Of a stretch of DNA of 64,000 nucleotides, positions 9,011 to 18,900 are shown piece after piece. The notes beneath the pieces were generated by a model. It was not told the DNA's origin. It ran no database searches and was given only the letters and a program-made list of their open reading frames with translations. The stretch is from positions 221,001-285,000 of the forward strand of contig WBZZ01003893.1 of the NCBI GenBank assembly GCA_019918135.1, written 5' to 3'. Source of the DNA: Paulinella micropora (Eukaryota; Cercozoa; Imbricatea; Euglyphida; Paulinellidae). Each line of letters opens with the position of its first letter. Positions within the stretch are counted from its first letter, which is position 1. A program made the translations under genes and the position numbers.

Positions 9011-9556
9011 CTAAACATTAGCAGCCTCATCCTCCACAACAGCCTCATCATTCTCACCTTCTTCATCCTCCTCCTCCTCATCCTCCTCCACCTCAGCATC
9101 GAACATTCGAGCTGAATAAACTGTTTTGATTTTTCCAAGCTTTAGTTTCAGAAAAATTTCGTGAACGTTAGCAAGATTTCGGAATAGTACATGCTGACCG
9201 CTCGCTAATACAACAACAAAAAGCTCGGGGAAGCGTGGTGCTGACTTATGTCCCCATACCGCCAATTCGATCCTTTTTTCGTCAGGTTCATCATACACCA
9301 CAGCGGTTCCACTTTCTTTGTCAATGACAGCGTACATAGGCGCAAACCTCATAATAGAGTTAGGGGTACCCTTCTTTCTACCTCCTTTTTTACCTCCCTT
9401 TTTTGCTCCTTTTTTCGCACCAACATTTACAACAAAGTTCAAGCCAGCAACCCCCTTAGTAATATCCTAAACATACAAACATCAATCTGAGCAACAACAA
9501 AAAAAGAAAGAGATTACCTTCACAGGTTCTTCTTCAGGCTTCTTCTTCGGAGGCAT
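9011..9556 (-). CDS. Spliced accessory gene (two exons), acidic C-terminus
   Basis: Predicted exon 1 is 9518-9556 (MPPKKKPEEEPVK) and exon 2 is 9011-9466, joined over a 51-nt GT...AG intron (9467-9517) that contains an in-frame TGA. Splicing is phase 0 and gives about 164 residues: a basic GAKKGAKKGGKKGG region, a globular beta-rich core, and a very acidic tail (DEEEEDEEGE). The equivalent gene in B needs two introns; C starts with the same MPPKKK but shows no intron. Function unknown; the basic head and acidic tail suggest a nuclear or chromatin-facing protein (inference). Splice sites are read from sequence only. Confidence 0.65.
9467..9517 (-). other. Predicted spliceosomal intron
   Basis: Starts GTAATC and ends TGTTTAG on the minus strand, with a pyrimidine-rich stretch. 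Retention would introduce a TGA stop; removal joins two open frames in phase 0. Confidence 0.6.
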
Positions 9557-9639
9557 CTACATAAACACACACAGAGGGACAATATGTGTGCTTATGTAGG
9601 GGCAGTTTAATGTCGTGCCCAGGACATAATATAAAAATT

Positions 9640-9842
9640 TTGGCTATGAAAATATATCCCTCATATAAAAATATATACATCCGCTTTTGCAAGCGTAGCT
9701 TCGCAATCGTTAGATGTATTGAAATATATACAGCAGTAAGCTGTACCGACTACATACGCTTTGCAAGCGTAGCTTCGCAATCGATAGCTGTATCGCCTAC
9801 AGCGATAGCTGTATTGAAATATATACAGCAGTAAGCTGTTTT
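9640..9842. repeat. Intergenic direct and palindromic repeats
   Basis: CAAGCGTAGCTTCGCAATCG occurs at about 9690 and 9763, and a block beginning TGTATTGAAATATATACAGC occurs at about 9714 and 9811. The first unit is nearly self-complementary around TAGCTTCG. No gene is seen; a replication or regulatory role is possible but unsupported. Confidence 0.55.
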
Positions 9843-9867
9843 GCCCCACATAACATTCAACTATTTT

Positions 9868-10323
9868 TTACCCTTCCAACCTTTCTCTATACTTATTATA
9901 TTCTGATAAGACCTGCTCAAAGCTACTCCCTCCATCAATCATCCTCCTCGCATACTCCTCCTCCCTCTCACTTAGTGGTTGCTTTTTTGCTACCAACCAA
10001 CTATCCAGCAATCTCTCTTCAGTCTTTCTTCTTTCTTCTTCTCTCTTTCTCTTTCTCTTTAACTTTTCAGTATTCTTCTTTCTATTCTTATTTTCTTCTA
10101 TCTGCGTCGCTCTTTCCTCAATCGCTGTCTCTCTTTCTTCAAGCTCTTCTTTCTTTTTGGACAACTCTTTTATTTTCTCATTTAGTAAGTCTATCTGATT
10201 ACCAACGCTTATCTTATCACGCTTTACTATCCATTCTGGTTTATCCATATAATATTCAATCCAATCATTATACTCTCTTTTACTTTCGTTATCAGAATTA
10301 TCAGAATTATCAGAGTTATCCAT
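9868..10323 (-). CDS. Terminal coiled-coil protein
   Basis: About 151 residues starting MDNSDNSDNSDNESK. A central heptad-rich Glu/Lys coiled coil (about residues 45-110) is followed by a conserved C-terminal domain with LLDSWLVAKKQ and EEYARRMIDGGSSF. Counterparts are at 31918-32382 in B (opposite orientation) and 49676-50125 in C. The start at 10323 is preferred over a 19-codon longer frame because the C copy begins similarly. Last gene before the right terminus. Family not recognised. Confidence 0.75.
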   Translation of the reverse strand: MDNSDNSDNSDNESKREYNDWIEYYMDKPEWIVKRDKISVGNQIDLLNEKIKELSKKKEELEERETAIEERATQIEENKNRKKNTEKLKRKRKREEERRKTEERLLDSWLVAKKQPLSEREEEYARRMIDGGSSFEQVLSEYNKYRERLEG

Positions 10324-10387
10324 TTTATATATGCTTATAGTTTTGGTGCTTGGGAAAAAAATGCGAACACAAAAACACAAAAAAACT

Positions 10388-10626
10388 GATTTTCTGTGTT
10401 CATAGGTTGAGGTTAAACCAGGTGATTGGGAACGTTCTTTTCGCGCATTGAAGTATGACTCGTCAATTCTATTTTATTTTTTCGTCTAACGAAATACAAT
10501 CTACCACACTTTTCTGGTATTGGTGTATTTTGCCATTTTGTCCCCCGCGGGCCGGCCGGAGTGTGTCTCTGTGGCGGGGCGGGGTATGTCGTGAAAAAGT
10601 GTGCCGAAGTGGCACCCTATACTACT
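10388..10626. repeat. Right terminal region of element A
   Basis: No gene. The last ~34 bases (GAAAAAGTGTGCCGAAGTGG onward, ending CTATACTACT) match the extreme ends of element B. The stretch just inside (10540-10590) is unusually GC-rich with CCCGCGGGCCGGCCGG. Only one terminus is visible, so the inverted-repeat length is unknown. Confidence 0.75.
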
Positions 10627-11231
10627 TGTCCAGCGTCCCAGGCATCAGAAAGAGTCAGAGAGAGAAGGAGCACCAGACATATCTCCCAGCAAATGAGACA
10701 GAGCAAACTCTACACCTCACAGAACAGGTCCCAAAAAGCACAAACAAGAGAAAAACATAAAATATAGCTCATTTCCATCATTGCAAGGGCCCTAGTAACA
10801 TCCCTGCTGAGCGTACTAACTAACAAAAACAGCAGCACAGAGCAACGCTCCTCCATCACACAGAACTGTCCGGACCGCACTGAGCATCACCGCATCAGTC
10901 GGGAAATTTCCCATGACCGGACCGACCGGGGGAGACTAAAACCTGTTTAGAACACCCCCATTTCCTTGCACCATTCATTCGTAGAGCAGTTCCTCAACAC
11001 CCCCATATGGCTGCAGTCCACGCAGGGTGTCCCCATTCATCTCCATGGCTGATGGCGGAGCATCTCGTATCTCCCGGCCAGCATAACAGTGCATCTTCGG
11101 CACACCATCGGACGACTCAAGAAAGACTCGAAAAGCGTCTTGATTTGTTGAAGCAGTTGACTCTGCACTGCACACTGGGGCTAAACAGCCCCATACAAAA
11201 CAATGAATCATTCTGTAGACGACTACGGCAC
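10627..11231. other. Host DNA between elements A and C
   Basis: About 605 bases, clearly GC-richer than the elements. Short ORFs are present but none looks coding. It is the original flank into which A (ending 10626) and C (starting 11238) inserted. I see no gene, tRNA or repeat here. Confidence 0.6.
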
Positions 11232-11237
11232 CGCTGG
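11232..11237. repeat. Target-site duplication of element C, left
   Basis: CGCTGG, identical to the six bases after the right end of C (50710-50715). Six-bp duplications are the known signature of Polinton integrases. Confidence 0.9.
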
Positions 11238-11485
11238 ACTACTATAGGTATTACTATAGCACACTTATCTTTATATTCATATATATAAATTTAGCCCATT
11301 TCACCATATTTCGCTCTCCTATTAATCAACAAAAACTAGCAAAACTAGAAAATCACACTTTTTCTCAAACTATTAATACTATGCTTCCTTATCACCATTT
11401 TCTTATTCTTTCTCGGTGTGCTGAGCCCCCTTATCTTTTTCCAAAAAAAAAAAATGTGCTCTGTATTGAAAGTTGGTAAATAAAA
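11238..11485 (+). repeat. Element C left terminal inverted repeat
   Basis: About 247 bases matching the reverse complement of 50461-50709 with only a handful of differences. Includes the A-run near 11445 and ends in GTTGGTAAATAAAA. Confidence 0.92.
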
Positions 11486-11541
11486 GAATAAATATTATTT
11501 AAAGAAATGAAATATTATAATACATATATAAATAATATACG

Positions 11542-11778
11542 ATGGGTAGAACCAAAATATTTACAGACGCAGAAATCATGCAAAGGAATTCAGAACGAAT
11601 GAAAATTTATAATATAAAAAACAAAGAGAAAGCACAGCAGAGTGCTAAGGACTGCTACTACAAGAACAAGGAGGTCATATTGCAGAAAGCAAAGGAGAAA
11701 AGGGAAAAGGAGAAGGTTGACATCGCAAGGATGAAACAACTCCAGAGGCTCGATGAAAGACTAAATATCGCCCTATGA
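11542..11778 (+). CDS. Small Lys-rich helical protein of element C
   Basis: 78 residues, mostly charged helix with NKEKAQQSAKDCYYKNKEV, a pattern common in small accessory proteins of large DNA viruses. First gene inside the left TIR of C, separated from the rest of the element by the insertion of B. ATATACG precedes the ATG. No homologue is seen in B. Function unknown. Confidence 0.55.
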   Translation: MGRTKIFTDAEIMQRNSERMKIYNIKNKEKAQQSAKDCYYKNKEVILQKAKEKREKEKVDIARMKQLQRLDERLNIAL

Positions 11779-11849
11779 AAAATGATATAAATTTTATGTT
11801 AAGGATATAATATATATTGGTATATAAATGAAATATATATATCTATATA

Positions 11850-11855
11850 GATATA
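11850..11855. repeat. Target-site duplication of element B, left
   Basis: GATATA, matching 32715-32720 directly after the right end of B. Both copies lie in element C sequence. Confidence 0.88.
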
Positions 11856-12010
11856 AGTAGTATAGGGGGCCACTTCGGCACACTTTTCAGTGCAGTTTCT
11901 CTAGAGAAACCACACTAAGAGCAGTTATCTAGTTTTAAGGCTACCTATTTATAACTAATATAGACAAACAAAAGAAAGAAAAAATGCTATTTATAAATAA
12001 TTATTATTTA
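11856..12010 (+). repeat. Element B left terminal inverted repeat
   Basis: About 155 bases matching the reverse complement of 32554-32714 with small differences, including a 3-base insertion near the right tip. Starts with 5'-AG as described for Polintons. Confidence 0.9.
11895..11910. repeat. 16-bp perfect palindrome in TIR
   Basis: GTTTCTCTAGAGAAAC, flanked by AGTG...CACT that extends the pairing. Present in both TIRs of B (other copy 32656-32671), with a variant at about 12570-12586. Confidence 0.7.
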
Positions 12011-12037
12011 AATAAATAAAATAAAGACACATATAGG

Positions 12038-12445
12038 ATGACAAACGAAGACACTCAGAGATTTAGAATGTCCAGAGGTTGTGTTATGGTAAAGAATAAC
12101 GAAAAGAGACTAATGGTAAAAGTTCGATGGAGAGAAGGAGGAAAGGTTATGTGTAAGAGTTTCTGCATCGGAAAGAAAAAATCAAAAGAGCAAGCATTGG
12201 AAGAAGCAAAGAAGTATTACGAGGAAAATATAATACCTAAATACGAGGAATGGAAAATTAATTACGATAAAGAAACAAGAATAATCAAAAAAGAAAAGAA
12301 GAAAATTTGGAAGCATAAAGATTTTAAGTGTGGATGTGGTGCTGAAATACATGGAAACAAAGCGCGACATATGAAGTCTTTGAAACATATTTCATCAACA
12401 GAAAAAGAAAAACCTCCAGTTCCTCCTAGACCAAGCAAAGAGTAA
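12038..12445 (+). CDS. Putative AP2-like/zinc-finger DNA-binding protein
   Basis: 135 residues. The N-terminal half (RGCVMVKNNEKRLMVKVRW...KSFCIGKKKSKEQALEEAKKYY) has the strand-strand-strand-helix pattern of AP2-type DNA-binding domains. The C-terminal half has CGCGAEI...ARHMKSLKH, which looks like a compact Cys/His zinc finger. First gene inside the left TIR, with CATATAGG immediately before the ATG. Could be an early regulator or replication factor (inference). No copy in C. Confidence 0.5.
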   Translation: MTNEDTQRFRMSRGCVMVKNNEKRLMVKVRWREGGKVMCKSFCIGKKKSKEQALEEAKKYYEENIIPKYEEWKINYDKETRIIKKEKKKIWKHKDFKCGCGAEIHGNKARHMKSLKHISSTEKEKPPVPPRPSKE

Positions 12446-12720
12446 ATGGAGAAAATAAAGAATGAGGAACATATTAAGAAAGATGAAGATGATAGGTGTA
12501 ATATGTGCTGATACATGGAACATAACTGCCACTGCGGTTCCGGGTATGGTAAGTATCGGTAATTAAAAAGTTTCTCTGAGGAAACCACTGAATTTCTATT
12601 TAAAGATAAGAAGGGTCCTTATATATAGGACACACGAGGCCACGAGGGGACGACCGATTGAGGCAGACAAATATTTTAATTTTATAAAATTATATTTTCC
12701 TTAATATACTGTTATCAAAC
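12446..12720. other. Gap before polymerase
   Basis: Contains a near-palindrome GTTTCTCTGAGGAAAC at about 12570 that echoes the TIR palindrome, and a very short Cys-rich frame interrupted by TGA at 12509. No supported gene. Confidence 0.4.
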
Positions 12721-15700
12721 ATGGAGACACACACGTATAACTGCAAGGTCTACAGGTTGGATATATTAAGGGAATATAAGATAAATTACGAAATCAAGTC
12801 TGTCAGGGGTCGGGATGTGCTATATATCAAACCGAAGGTAAGGGGGTATAAAATTGATACACCGACCGCCCAAAACTACTTGAACCAAGTAAGAGGTGCG
12901 GTGTATTTTGAGCACCATGCTATACCAATAGAACCACCTTTACCTACGATTGAAGAGAAAAAAGAACTGAAAGAAAATTACAGAGACTTGTTGCGGTATG
13001 GTCATTATGATATCATGAGGGACGACAGCAAGGAACATGAACTAGGAATAAATGAAAGCCGATATGAGGTAAGGATTAACTGCAGCTTCCGATCATTTAC
13101 GATGCGCGATGTAATAAGATTTATTAAGATTGTATTGAACGACTTTGTAAAACGACAAGCACCGCGAGATAAGGTTAGCCTAGGTATTGACTTTGTAGAT
13201 TACTATGGAAAGGTATCAACAGGCTTACACAAAATTAATCAAATCTCTGTTGAAAAATTTTTAGAAAGATTGTCAGCAATATTTCAAAGCAACGAAAATC
13301 TTTACATGAACGAGAACAGAATAAACTTTGATAAATTAAAATTTGTGTTGAAATCTGTTAAAATGCAGGCGGGCGGGACAAGGCTACAGGTTTTGAACAA
13401 ATTAGATATATACAGAAAGAAAGGAGTAATCTGTATTACAAACAGCGATAACTTATGCTTAGCACGAGCAATCGTTGTAGTACAAAACAATATTAATGGG
13501 AAGAAAGATACAGCAGGAAATGGCAGAGGCTTTACACGATGAAGCGAAAGTTATTAAGGATGTGTGTGTGATACCAGAAATTAATACATTCGCTAATCAC
13601 ATTAAATATAATCTGGTTATTGTTGAATTCCCTGACAAAATCATTTATAAAACAGAACTATTTGATGCGAACGGAGAACGGCTGACTAACCTTTACATTC
13701 TAAAGACTGAAGGACATTACGATGCAATAACTAACATGAAGTCTATGATAGGAAAAAAGAATTTCTGTGAGTTATGTCTAAGAGGGTATAAGGAAAGACA
13801 TGCCTGTGAAGCCAAATGTAGTATTTGTGAAACCAAGGGCTGTAAGGGAATAAAAGACAAGAGCCAGTGGAAAGAATGTGAAAAGTGCAATAGAAAGTTT
13901 CCAAACACTGAATGCTTTAATAACCACATGACGACAAACTGCGATATCAAAGCGAAATGTAAATCGTGCGGTCTGAATTACAGAAAGAAAGATAAGCACA
14001 AATGCGGATATGCGAAATGCCGAAATTGTAAACTAGTGAAACCGCTTGAGCACCAATGTGAAATAGTCCAAAAAGAAATCTTACCGCCGTCAGAGCAATA
14101 CATATTCTTTGATTTTGAAGCGACACAGGACACAGGCGAACACATTGTTAATCATGCTGAAAGCCAGTATTACGATGCCAAGGAACCGCCTATTATACAT
14201 AAGAACATTCAAGATTTCTATAATTGGGCTTTTGACACTAAACACAGCGGATTTACATTTATCGCACACAATGCCCGTGGTTATGATTGTCAGTTTATTC
14301 TTAAGTGGTTGGTTGATAATGGACAAACTCCATTTGTAATTTATGAGGGCGGTAAGATTATGATGATGACACTTAAGAAGTATCGCTTTATAGACAGCCT
14401 AAGTTTTCGTACGATGCAATTGTCTGACTTTCCAAAGACATTCGGACTTACGGAACTTAAGAAAGGTTTCTTCCCGCACTTCTTCAATACGGCGAAAAAT
14501 AGAAACTATGTTGGTGTAATGCCCCATAAGAAACATTACGGCTATGACACGATGCGAGGAGATAAACGAAAGGAATTTCTTGAATGGTATGACGAACAAG
14601 TGAAAGCACATAACAGGTTTGATATGACGAAGAAAATCGCTGAGTATTGTCATTCAGATGTTGATATACTGAGGAAGGGTAGTATAGATTTTAGAAATCA
14701 GTTTCTCGAGTTTGGTATTGACCCTTTTCAATATACAACTATCGCGAGTTGTGTTATGGCTCTGTATCGTGCTAAGTTTATGCCAGAAAATTCAATTGCG
14801 ATATTAAAAGCGGAAAAACAAAACAGGATGACTTCTAGGGCTTGTGTAGAATGGTTAGCATACAGAAGCAGACTGAATAAGACAGATATTAAACACGCAT
14901 TCAACGGAGGTGAAAAAATGTTTCAACTTGGACAATCTTGTGTGTATGTAGATGGTTGGGACGAGAAAAACAAAACCGCTTATGAGTTTTACGGGTGTCA
15001 TTGGCACGGATGTGATAAGTGTTGGAATAGCAATGCTTTGAATGTGAAGAAAAATAAGACAATGGGCGAACTATACAAGGAAACAATGAGAAGAGAAAAA
15101 CAACTTAACGAAAAAGCGAAAGTAATAAGTATCTGGGAGTGTGAATGGAGCCTGATGAAAACCAGTGAAAGACTGGCCGAGGATACAAACGAACGAATTA
15201 CTGAACAAGAAGGACTAAACCCACGAGAGGCAATGTTTGGAGGTAGTGTGAATGCTCTGAAATTATATTGGAAATCACGACATGATAATGAGTATGCAAA
15301 ATATATTGACATATGCTCACTTTATCCGACCGTGATGTATTACGACCTTTATCCAAGCGGACACCATATCATAATACGACCAAGCAACGAGGAGGAAAGA
15401 AATGAGATGAAAAATAAAATTATAAACAGAGAATATTTTGGTGTGGCTAAGGTTAAGATGCTACCGCCGAGAGGCTTACTACACCCTGTCTTACCGAAGG
15501 CGGACAGAGGTAAGATGATGTATTACTTATGCGATAGGTGCGGAATGACCGAGCAACACAGCGAATGTAAGCACACAGATAAAGAACGAGCAATAACAGG
15601 CACATGGGCAACTCCAGAAATTTACAAGGCATTAGACAAAGGGTATAAGTTAATAAAAATATATGAAGTATGGAACTGGAAAGAACAAAGCAGTAGTTTA

Positions 15701-16686
15701 TTCAAAGAATACATAAAGACATTCTTGAAAGTAAAACAAGAGTCCAGCGGATATCCCGCGGGATGTAATACGGAAGCAGAAAAGCAAAATTACATTAATA
15801 GCATGGAAATCAAAATGGGAGTTAAGATGGATGAAAGCAAAATATTCAAAAACGAAGGACGGAGAGCAGTGGCTAAGTTGTGTTTGAACTCTTTATGGGG
15901 CAAGTTTGGACAAAAACAAAATAAAACACAGAACAAAATGATAAAGGATAAAGAAACATTAAACAAACTATTGAACGATAAATCAGTGGATAATATAAAT
16001 ATTAACATAATTAACGACCAAATTGTAAAAGCTAGTTATGACTTAAAACAGGATGCGGTGAGCGACCCGATTACAACAAATATTGTAGTTGCTTTATTTA
16101 CTACATGCCACGCGAAAATGAGACTTTACAATATGATGGATATATTAGGTAATAGGATATTGTATCATGACACAGACAGCGTAATATATACGACAAAGAA
16201 ATTAATCAGGCAGATGTAGAGACAGGCGATTTACTGGGAGATTGGACTGATGAATTAAAAGGAGCGAAAATAAAAACCTTTGTGGGAGGAGGGCCGAAGT
16301 GTTATGGATACTTATTAGATAATGGTAAAGCCAGTATGAAAGTAAAAGGATTTAGTATGAACTATGAAACGAAAAAAGCATTGAATTTACCGAATATGTT
16401 AAGTGTAATAAGTTGTGGGCTAGGTATTACGAGCACTGAATTATTTGAGAATGGTAAAAATGAACTGGCTGAATTGTTGGAGACTGATGAAGAATTACGG
16501 ATTGCTAAGCGAATTGAGAAATCTGGAAAAGTAGTTCTAACAGAAAACAACAAGATAACACAAGACAAACAAAAGAAAAAAATAACAAGCGAATACTTAG
16601 AAAAGATATTTAGTTTTACATATACGAAAAGACAAGTTGTCGGAATTGTAGAGAATGCTATTGAAACTAGACCTTTTGGATATTAA
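12721..16686 (+). pseudogene. Protein-primed family B DNA polymerase, two frameshifts
   Basis: Replication polymerase of the element. Order: an N-terminal domain with a conserved KKGVICITNSDNLCLARAI motif reminiscent of the Asp-x-x-Cys core of OTU-type domains; a Cys-rich region with several CxxC pairs (~13760-14060); 3'-5' exonuclease motifs FFDFEAT (~14105), HNARGYD (~14270) and YCHSDVD (~14645); polymerase motif A DICSLYP (~15307), motif B KLCLNSLWGKFG (~15873) and motif C HDTDS (~16165). The reading frame breaks near 13495 and near 16195 by single-base changes. All catalytic motifs remain recognisable. Confidence 0.9.
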
Positions 16687-16754
16687 AAAAATAAAGATAA
16701 TGAATAATTAATTTTTTCCATAAAATTTTTTTATAACTCATACTATATAGACCA

Positions 16755-17042
16755 ATGACCACCCTCACCAGACTATCTGAAAAATTTGGACGACTTTCAA
16801 TTGAGAAGAATAAGGAATTCTTTTCAGTAAGAGATGTCCAACAGATGATTGACAAAGAAATTAAGGCAATTGAAAAAAGTAGAGAAGGAAAGCCAACCGA
16901 TGTTTTTCCGTTTGGCAAATACAAAGGAAAAAAAAATCAAGATGTTGCTACCATTGACAAACCATATCTTGAATGGGTTATGAAACAGCCGTGGTTTGAT
17001 AAATTTACAGACATTAAAAGTGAAGTAAAAAAATATTTATAG
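16755..17042 (+). CDS. Small GKYKG-motif protein (ExoX C-terminal-like), copy 1
   Basis: 95 residues. The C-terminal half reads FPFGKYKGKKNQDV...DKPYLEWVMKQP, the pattern of the small domain found at the C-terminus of exodeoxyribonuclease X-like proteins and in DUF3820-type proteins. The nuclease domain itself is absent. It follows the polymerase and is paired with a paralogue at 17073, suggesting a replication or repair accessory role (inference). TATATAG precedes the ATG. The counterpart in C is at 37068-37355 on the other strand. Confidence 0.75.
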   Translation: MTTLTRLSEKFGRLSIEKNKEFFSVRDVQQMIDKEIKAIEKSREGKPTDVFPFGKYKGKKNQDVATIDKPYLEWVMKQPWFDKFTDIKSEVKKYL

Positions 17043-17072
17043 TAAAAATTAATATTTACTTTATATATATCA

Positions 17073-17525
17073 ATGACTGACCTGTCAACCAAACAGGACT
17101 ACTTAAACGAAATTGAGAAATGGAACCTTGATATTGAAATCAAGAAACCCACGATTAAATGGACTAAGCCTGACATTGTTTCTTTCTATGAGCAATACAA
17201 ACCCCGCGACGACAATGTGAAAGTAGTTATTCCATTGGAGGCTACACTAGCAAAAATTATAATGGAGGAACCAAGCACACCATTTACGGCGACTGATTTA
17301 AAAGAGACTAGTATCACTGAAATCAAGGCTAATGTTGGTGAAGAAATAGCGAATGCTACATGTAGAGAAGAAGTATGTATATTAAAGAAAGATGTTGTTC
17401 TTCAATATGGAAAATATGCACACAAAAACATTGACGATGTAGCCAAGATTGATAAACGATACCTTGAATGGTTAGTTCAACAGCAGCGGTGCCAAAATGT
17501 GGATGACATAAAAAAATTTATTTAA
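17073..17525 (+). CDS. Small GKYKG-motif protein, copy 2
   Basis: 150 residues. The N-terminal 50 are unique (MTDLSTKQDYLNEIEKWNLD). The C-terminal ~45 repeat the family pattern as QYGKYAHKNIDDV...DKRYLEWLVQQ, so this and the previous gene are paralogues. TATATATATC precedes the ATG. The stop lies 36 bases from the convergent stop of the next gene. In C this gene is inverted and frameshifted (36540-37039). Confidence 0.72.
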   Translation: MTDLSTKQDYLNEIEKWNLDIEIKKPTIKWTKPDIVSFYEQYKPRDDNVKVVIPLEATLAKIIMEEPSTPFTATDLKETSITEIKANVGEEIANATCREEVCILKKDVVLQYGKYAHKNIDDVAKIDKRYLEWLVQQQRCQNVDDIKKFI

Positions 17526-17560
17526 ATCATTGATATTTTATTCAATTAATTTTTTTTGCT

Positions 17561-18808
17561 TTATTGTTCTTCTATAAAGTTAGCGATAACATTAACATTT
17601 GAACCATTATTAGCAGTAGCAACGGATTTTTGTGTAAAAGTCAATACATCACTAGGAGACAGATATATATCATAATTTATAAGATTTATTTGTTGAGTTG
17701 ATTGCGAATTTACATAAAGTTTACAAATTGTTGTTCCGTTGGCAACGACACTCGCCTTTGTATCAGTATCTACAATTGAATACTTAGTATCAACATCTGC
17801 AAAACCCGCTCCAGTTAGTGTTCCATTCAATACCATTCTTACTACACACGCCTTACTATCTTCATTCGTAATACTTATCAAAGTTGGATAAACATTTGAA
17901 TAATTTGTTAAATTAGCACCGCCCACATCAAATGTTGCTTTATTCCTGATACTAATAATAGGGGTTTCAGTTGTGTTTGCTGCTTTACTTCCTTCCACTT
18001 CATTTGTTATACTTGTGTTTATTGTATTACTTCCTTCAATAAATAATCGAACACTTGCTTTTTTAAGAGTTTGAATTCCGATAGCAGCATCATTCCTCAT
18101 TAGTGCGGTAAATGGTAAAGTAGTGTTTCTTAAACTTACACCTGTGTTGGCATTCGCATACTTAATAGTATGGACTACTTGAAATTCTCCTGTCGTAGGA
18201 TTTTCAATAGAAAACCTTATAGCACCAAAGCCTAAATATTGAAATTGAATTTGGAATACATTTCCTTTACTCCAATCAATAACAGGCATATCTTTTGTTC
18301 CATCGCATGGGTCATCCCAGTTTGCTTGTTGAATAAAAGTTGTAGCCCCTCCTTTGGCTTGTAGAATACGCATCCCGACATTAGTTTTATAAAAATAAAA
18401 ACCATTTGAAAAATCACTTTCACCAATTCCTACACACGAATAATAGGCTTTTGTGTCATCAGTTGTCCATATAGCAGTGAAGCGACCAACAACTCCCATA
18501 CACGTCCGATATTTTATTCTTCTTTTACTTGTTAGGATAGCATTCGCCGTGTTATTTGCTTGAGTTTTTAATTCTGCCATATTATTCAAAAATGACACAG
18601 AAGATTTTGTTTCTGTTTTAGTCCATACCCTTGTATTAATAGTGTATGGAAAGATTTCCTGAACAACTGGAGTTAATTGTCCAACTAGTGTTTCTCCAAA
18701 AGCAGTTTTCATATTATCAGTTTTAATACCACCATCATATCCGACCCTGATGTTTGAAAAATCTCCGTCTGGATTTTGTGCGATCAAGTTTCTCTGGTGT
18801 GTAGTCAT
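17561..18808 (-). CDS. Virion surface protein candidate (beta-rich, 415 aa)
   Basis: 415 residues, intact. The middle segment with FQIQFQYLGFGAIRF and YANANTGVSLRN resembles beta-sandwich proteins seen in tailed phage and algal-virus structural gene neighbourhoods. No membrane segment or signal. It sits directly downstream of the major capsid gene on the same strand, so a decoration, spike or attachment role is likely (inference). The copy in C (37451-38587) has a stop and a deletion, and its 3' end was moved by inversion. Confidence 0.6.
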   Translation of the reverse strand: MTTHQRNLIAQNPDGDFSNIRVGYDGGIKTDNMKTAFGETLVGQLTPVVQEIFPYTINTRVWTKTETKSSVSFLNNMAELKTQANNTANAILTSKRRIKYRTCMGVVGRFTAIWTTDDTKAYYSCVGIGESDFSNGFYFYKTNVGMRILQAKGGATTFIQQANWDDPCDGTKDMPVIDWSKGNVFQIQFQYLGFGAIRFSIENPTTGEFQVVHTIKYANANTGVSLRNTTLPFTALMRNDAAIGIQTLKKASVRLFIEGSNTINTSITNEVEGSKAANTTETPIISIRNKATFDVGGANLTNYSNVYPTLISITNEDSKACVVRMVLNGTLTGAGFADVDTKYSIVDTDTKASVVANGTTICKLYVNSQSTQQINLINYDIYLSPSDVLTFTQKSVATANNGSNVNVIANFIEEQ

Positions 18809-18815
18809 TGTTTTT

Positions 18816-18836
18816 GTTTTTGACTACCTCAAAAAC
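18816..18836. repeat. Hairpin with CTACC loop
   Basis: GTTTTTGA-CTACC-TCAAAAAC, a perfect 8-bp stem directly upstream of the surface-protein start. A near-identical hairpin is at 32766-32786; a related one with a different stem is at 49543-49559. Confidence 0.6.
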
Positions 18837-18900
18837 AAATGTGTTATATTGAATGAAAAAAAATAAATCTAAATTTTTTAAAAAATTTTCTTTTGGCAGC

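Larger units (their letters stand above)
1..10626. mobile_element. Polinton/Maverick element A, right half (left end outside window)
   Basis: Right half of a Polinton-type element carrying packaging ATPase, S74 fibre, integrase and accessory genes in the same order as elements B and C. The right terminus is placed at 10626 because the last ~34 bases (reverse complement starts AGTAGTATAGGG) match the ends of element B, whose limits are fixed by a target duplication. All genes visible here are open with no frameshift, unlike B and C. Polymerase and capsid genes are expected left of the window but are not seen. The TSD cannot be tested because the left end is missing; the six bases after the end are TGTCCA. 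Confidence 0.85.

Noticed and set aside
9690-9782. Repeated CAAGCGTAGCTTCGCAATCG considered as a CRISPR-like array
   Set aside because: Only two copies with unequal context in a eukaryotic virus-like element; no spacers of regular length.
12446-12560. Short Cys-rich ORF with internal TGA, considered as evidence for stop-codon reassignment
   Set aside because: TGA acts as a normal stop elsewhere in the window; the frame is tiny and unsupported.
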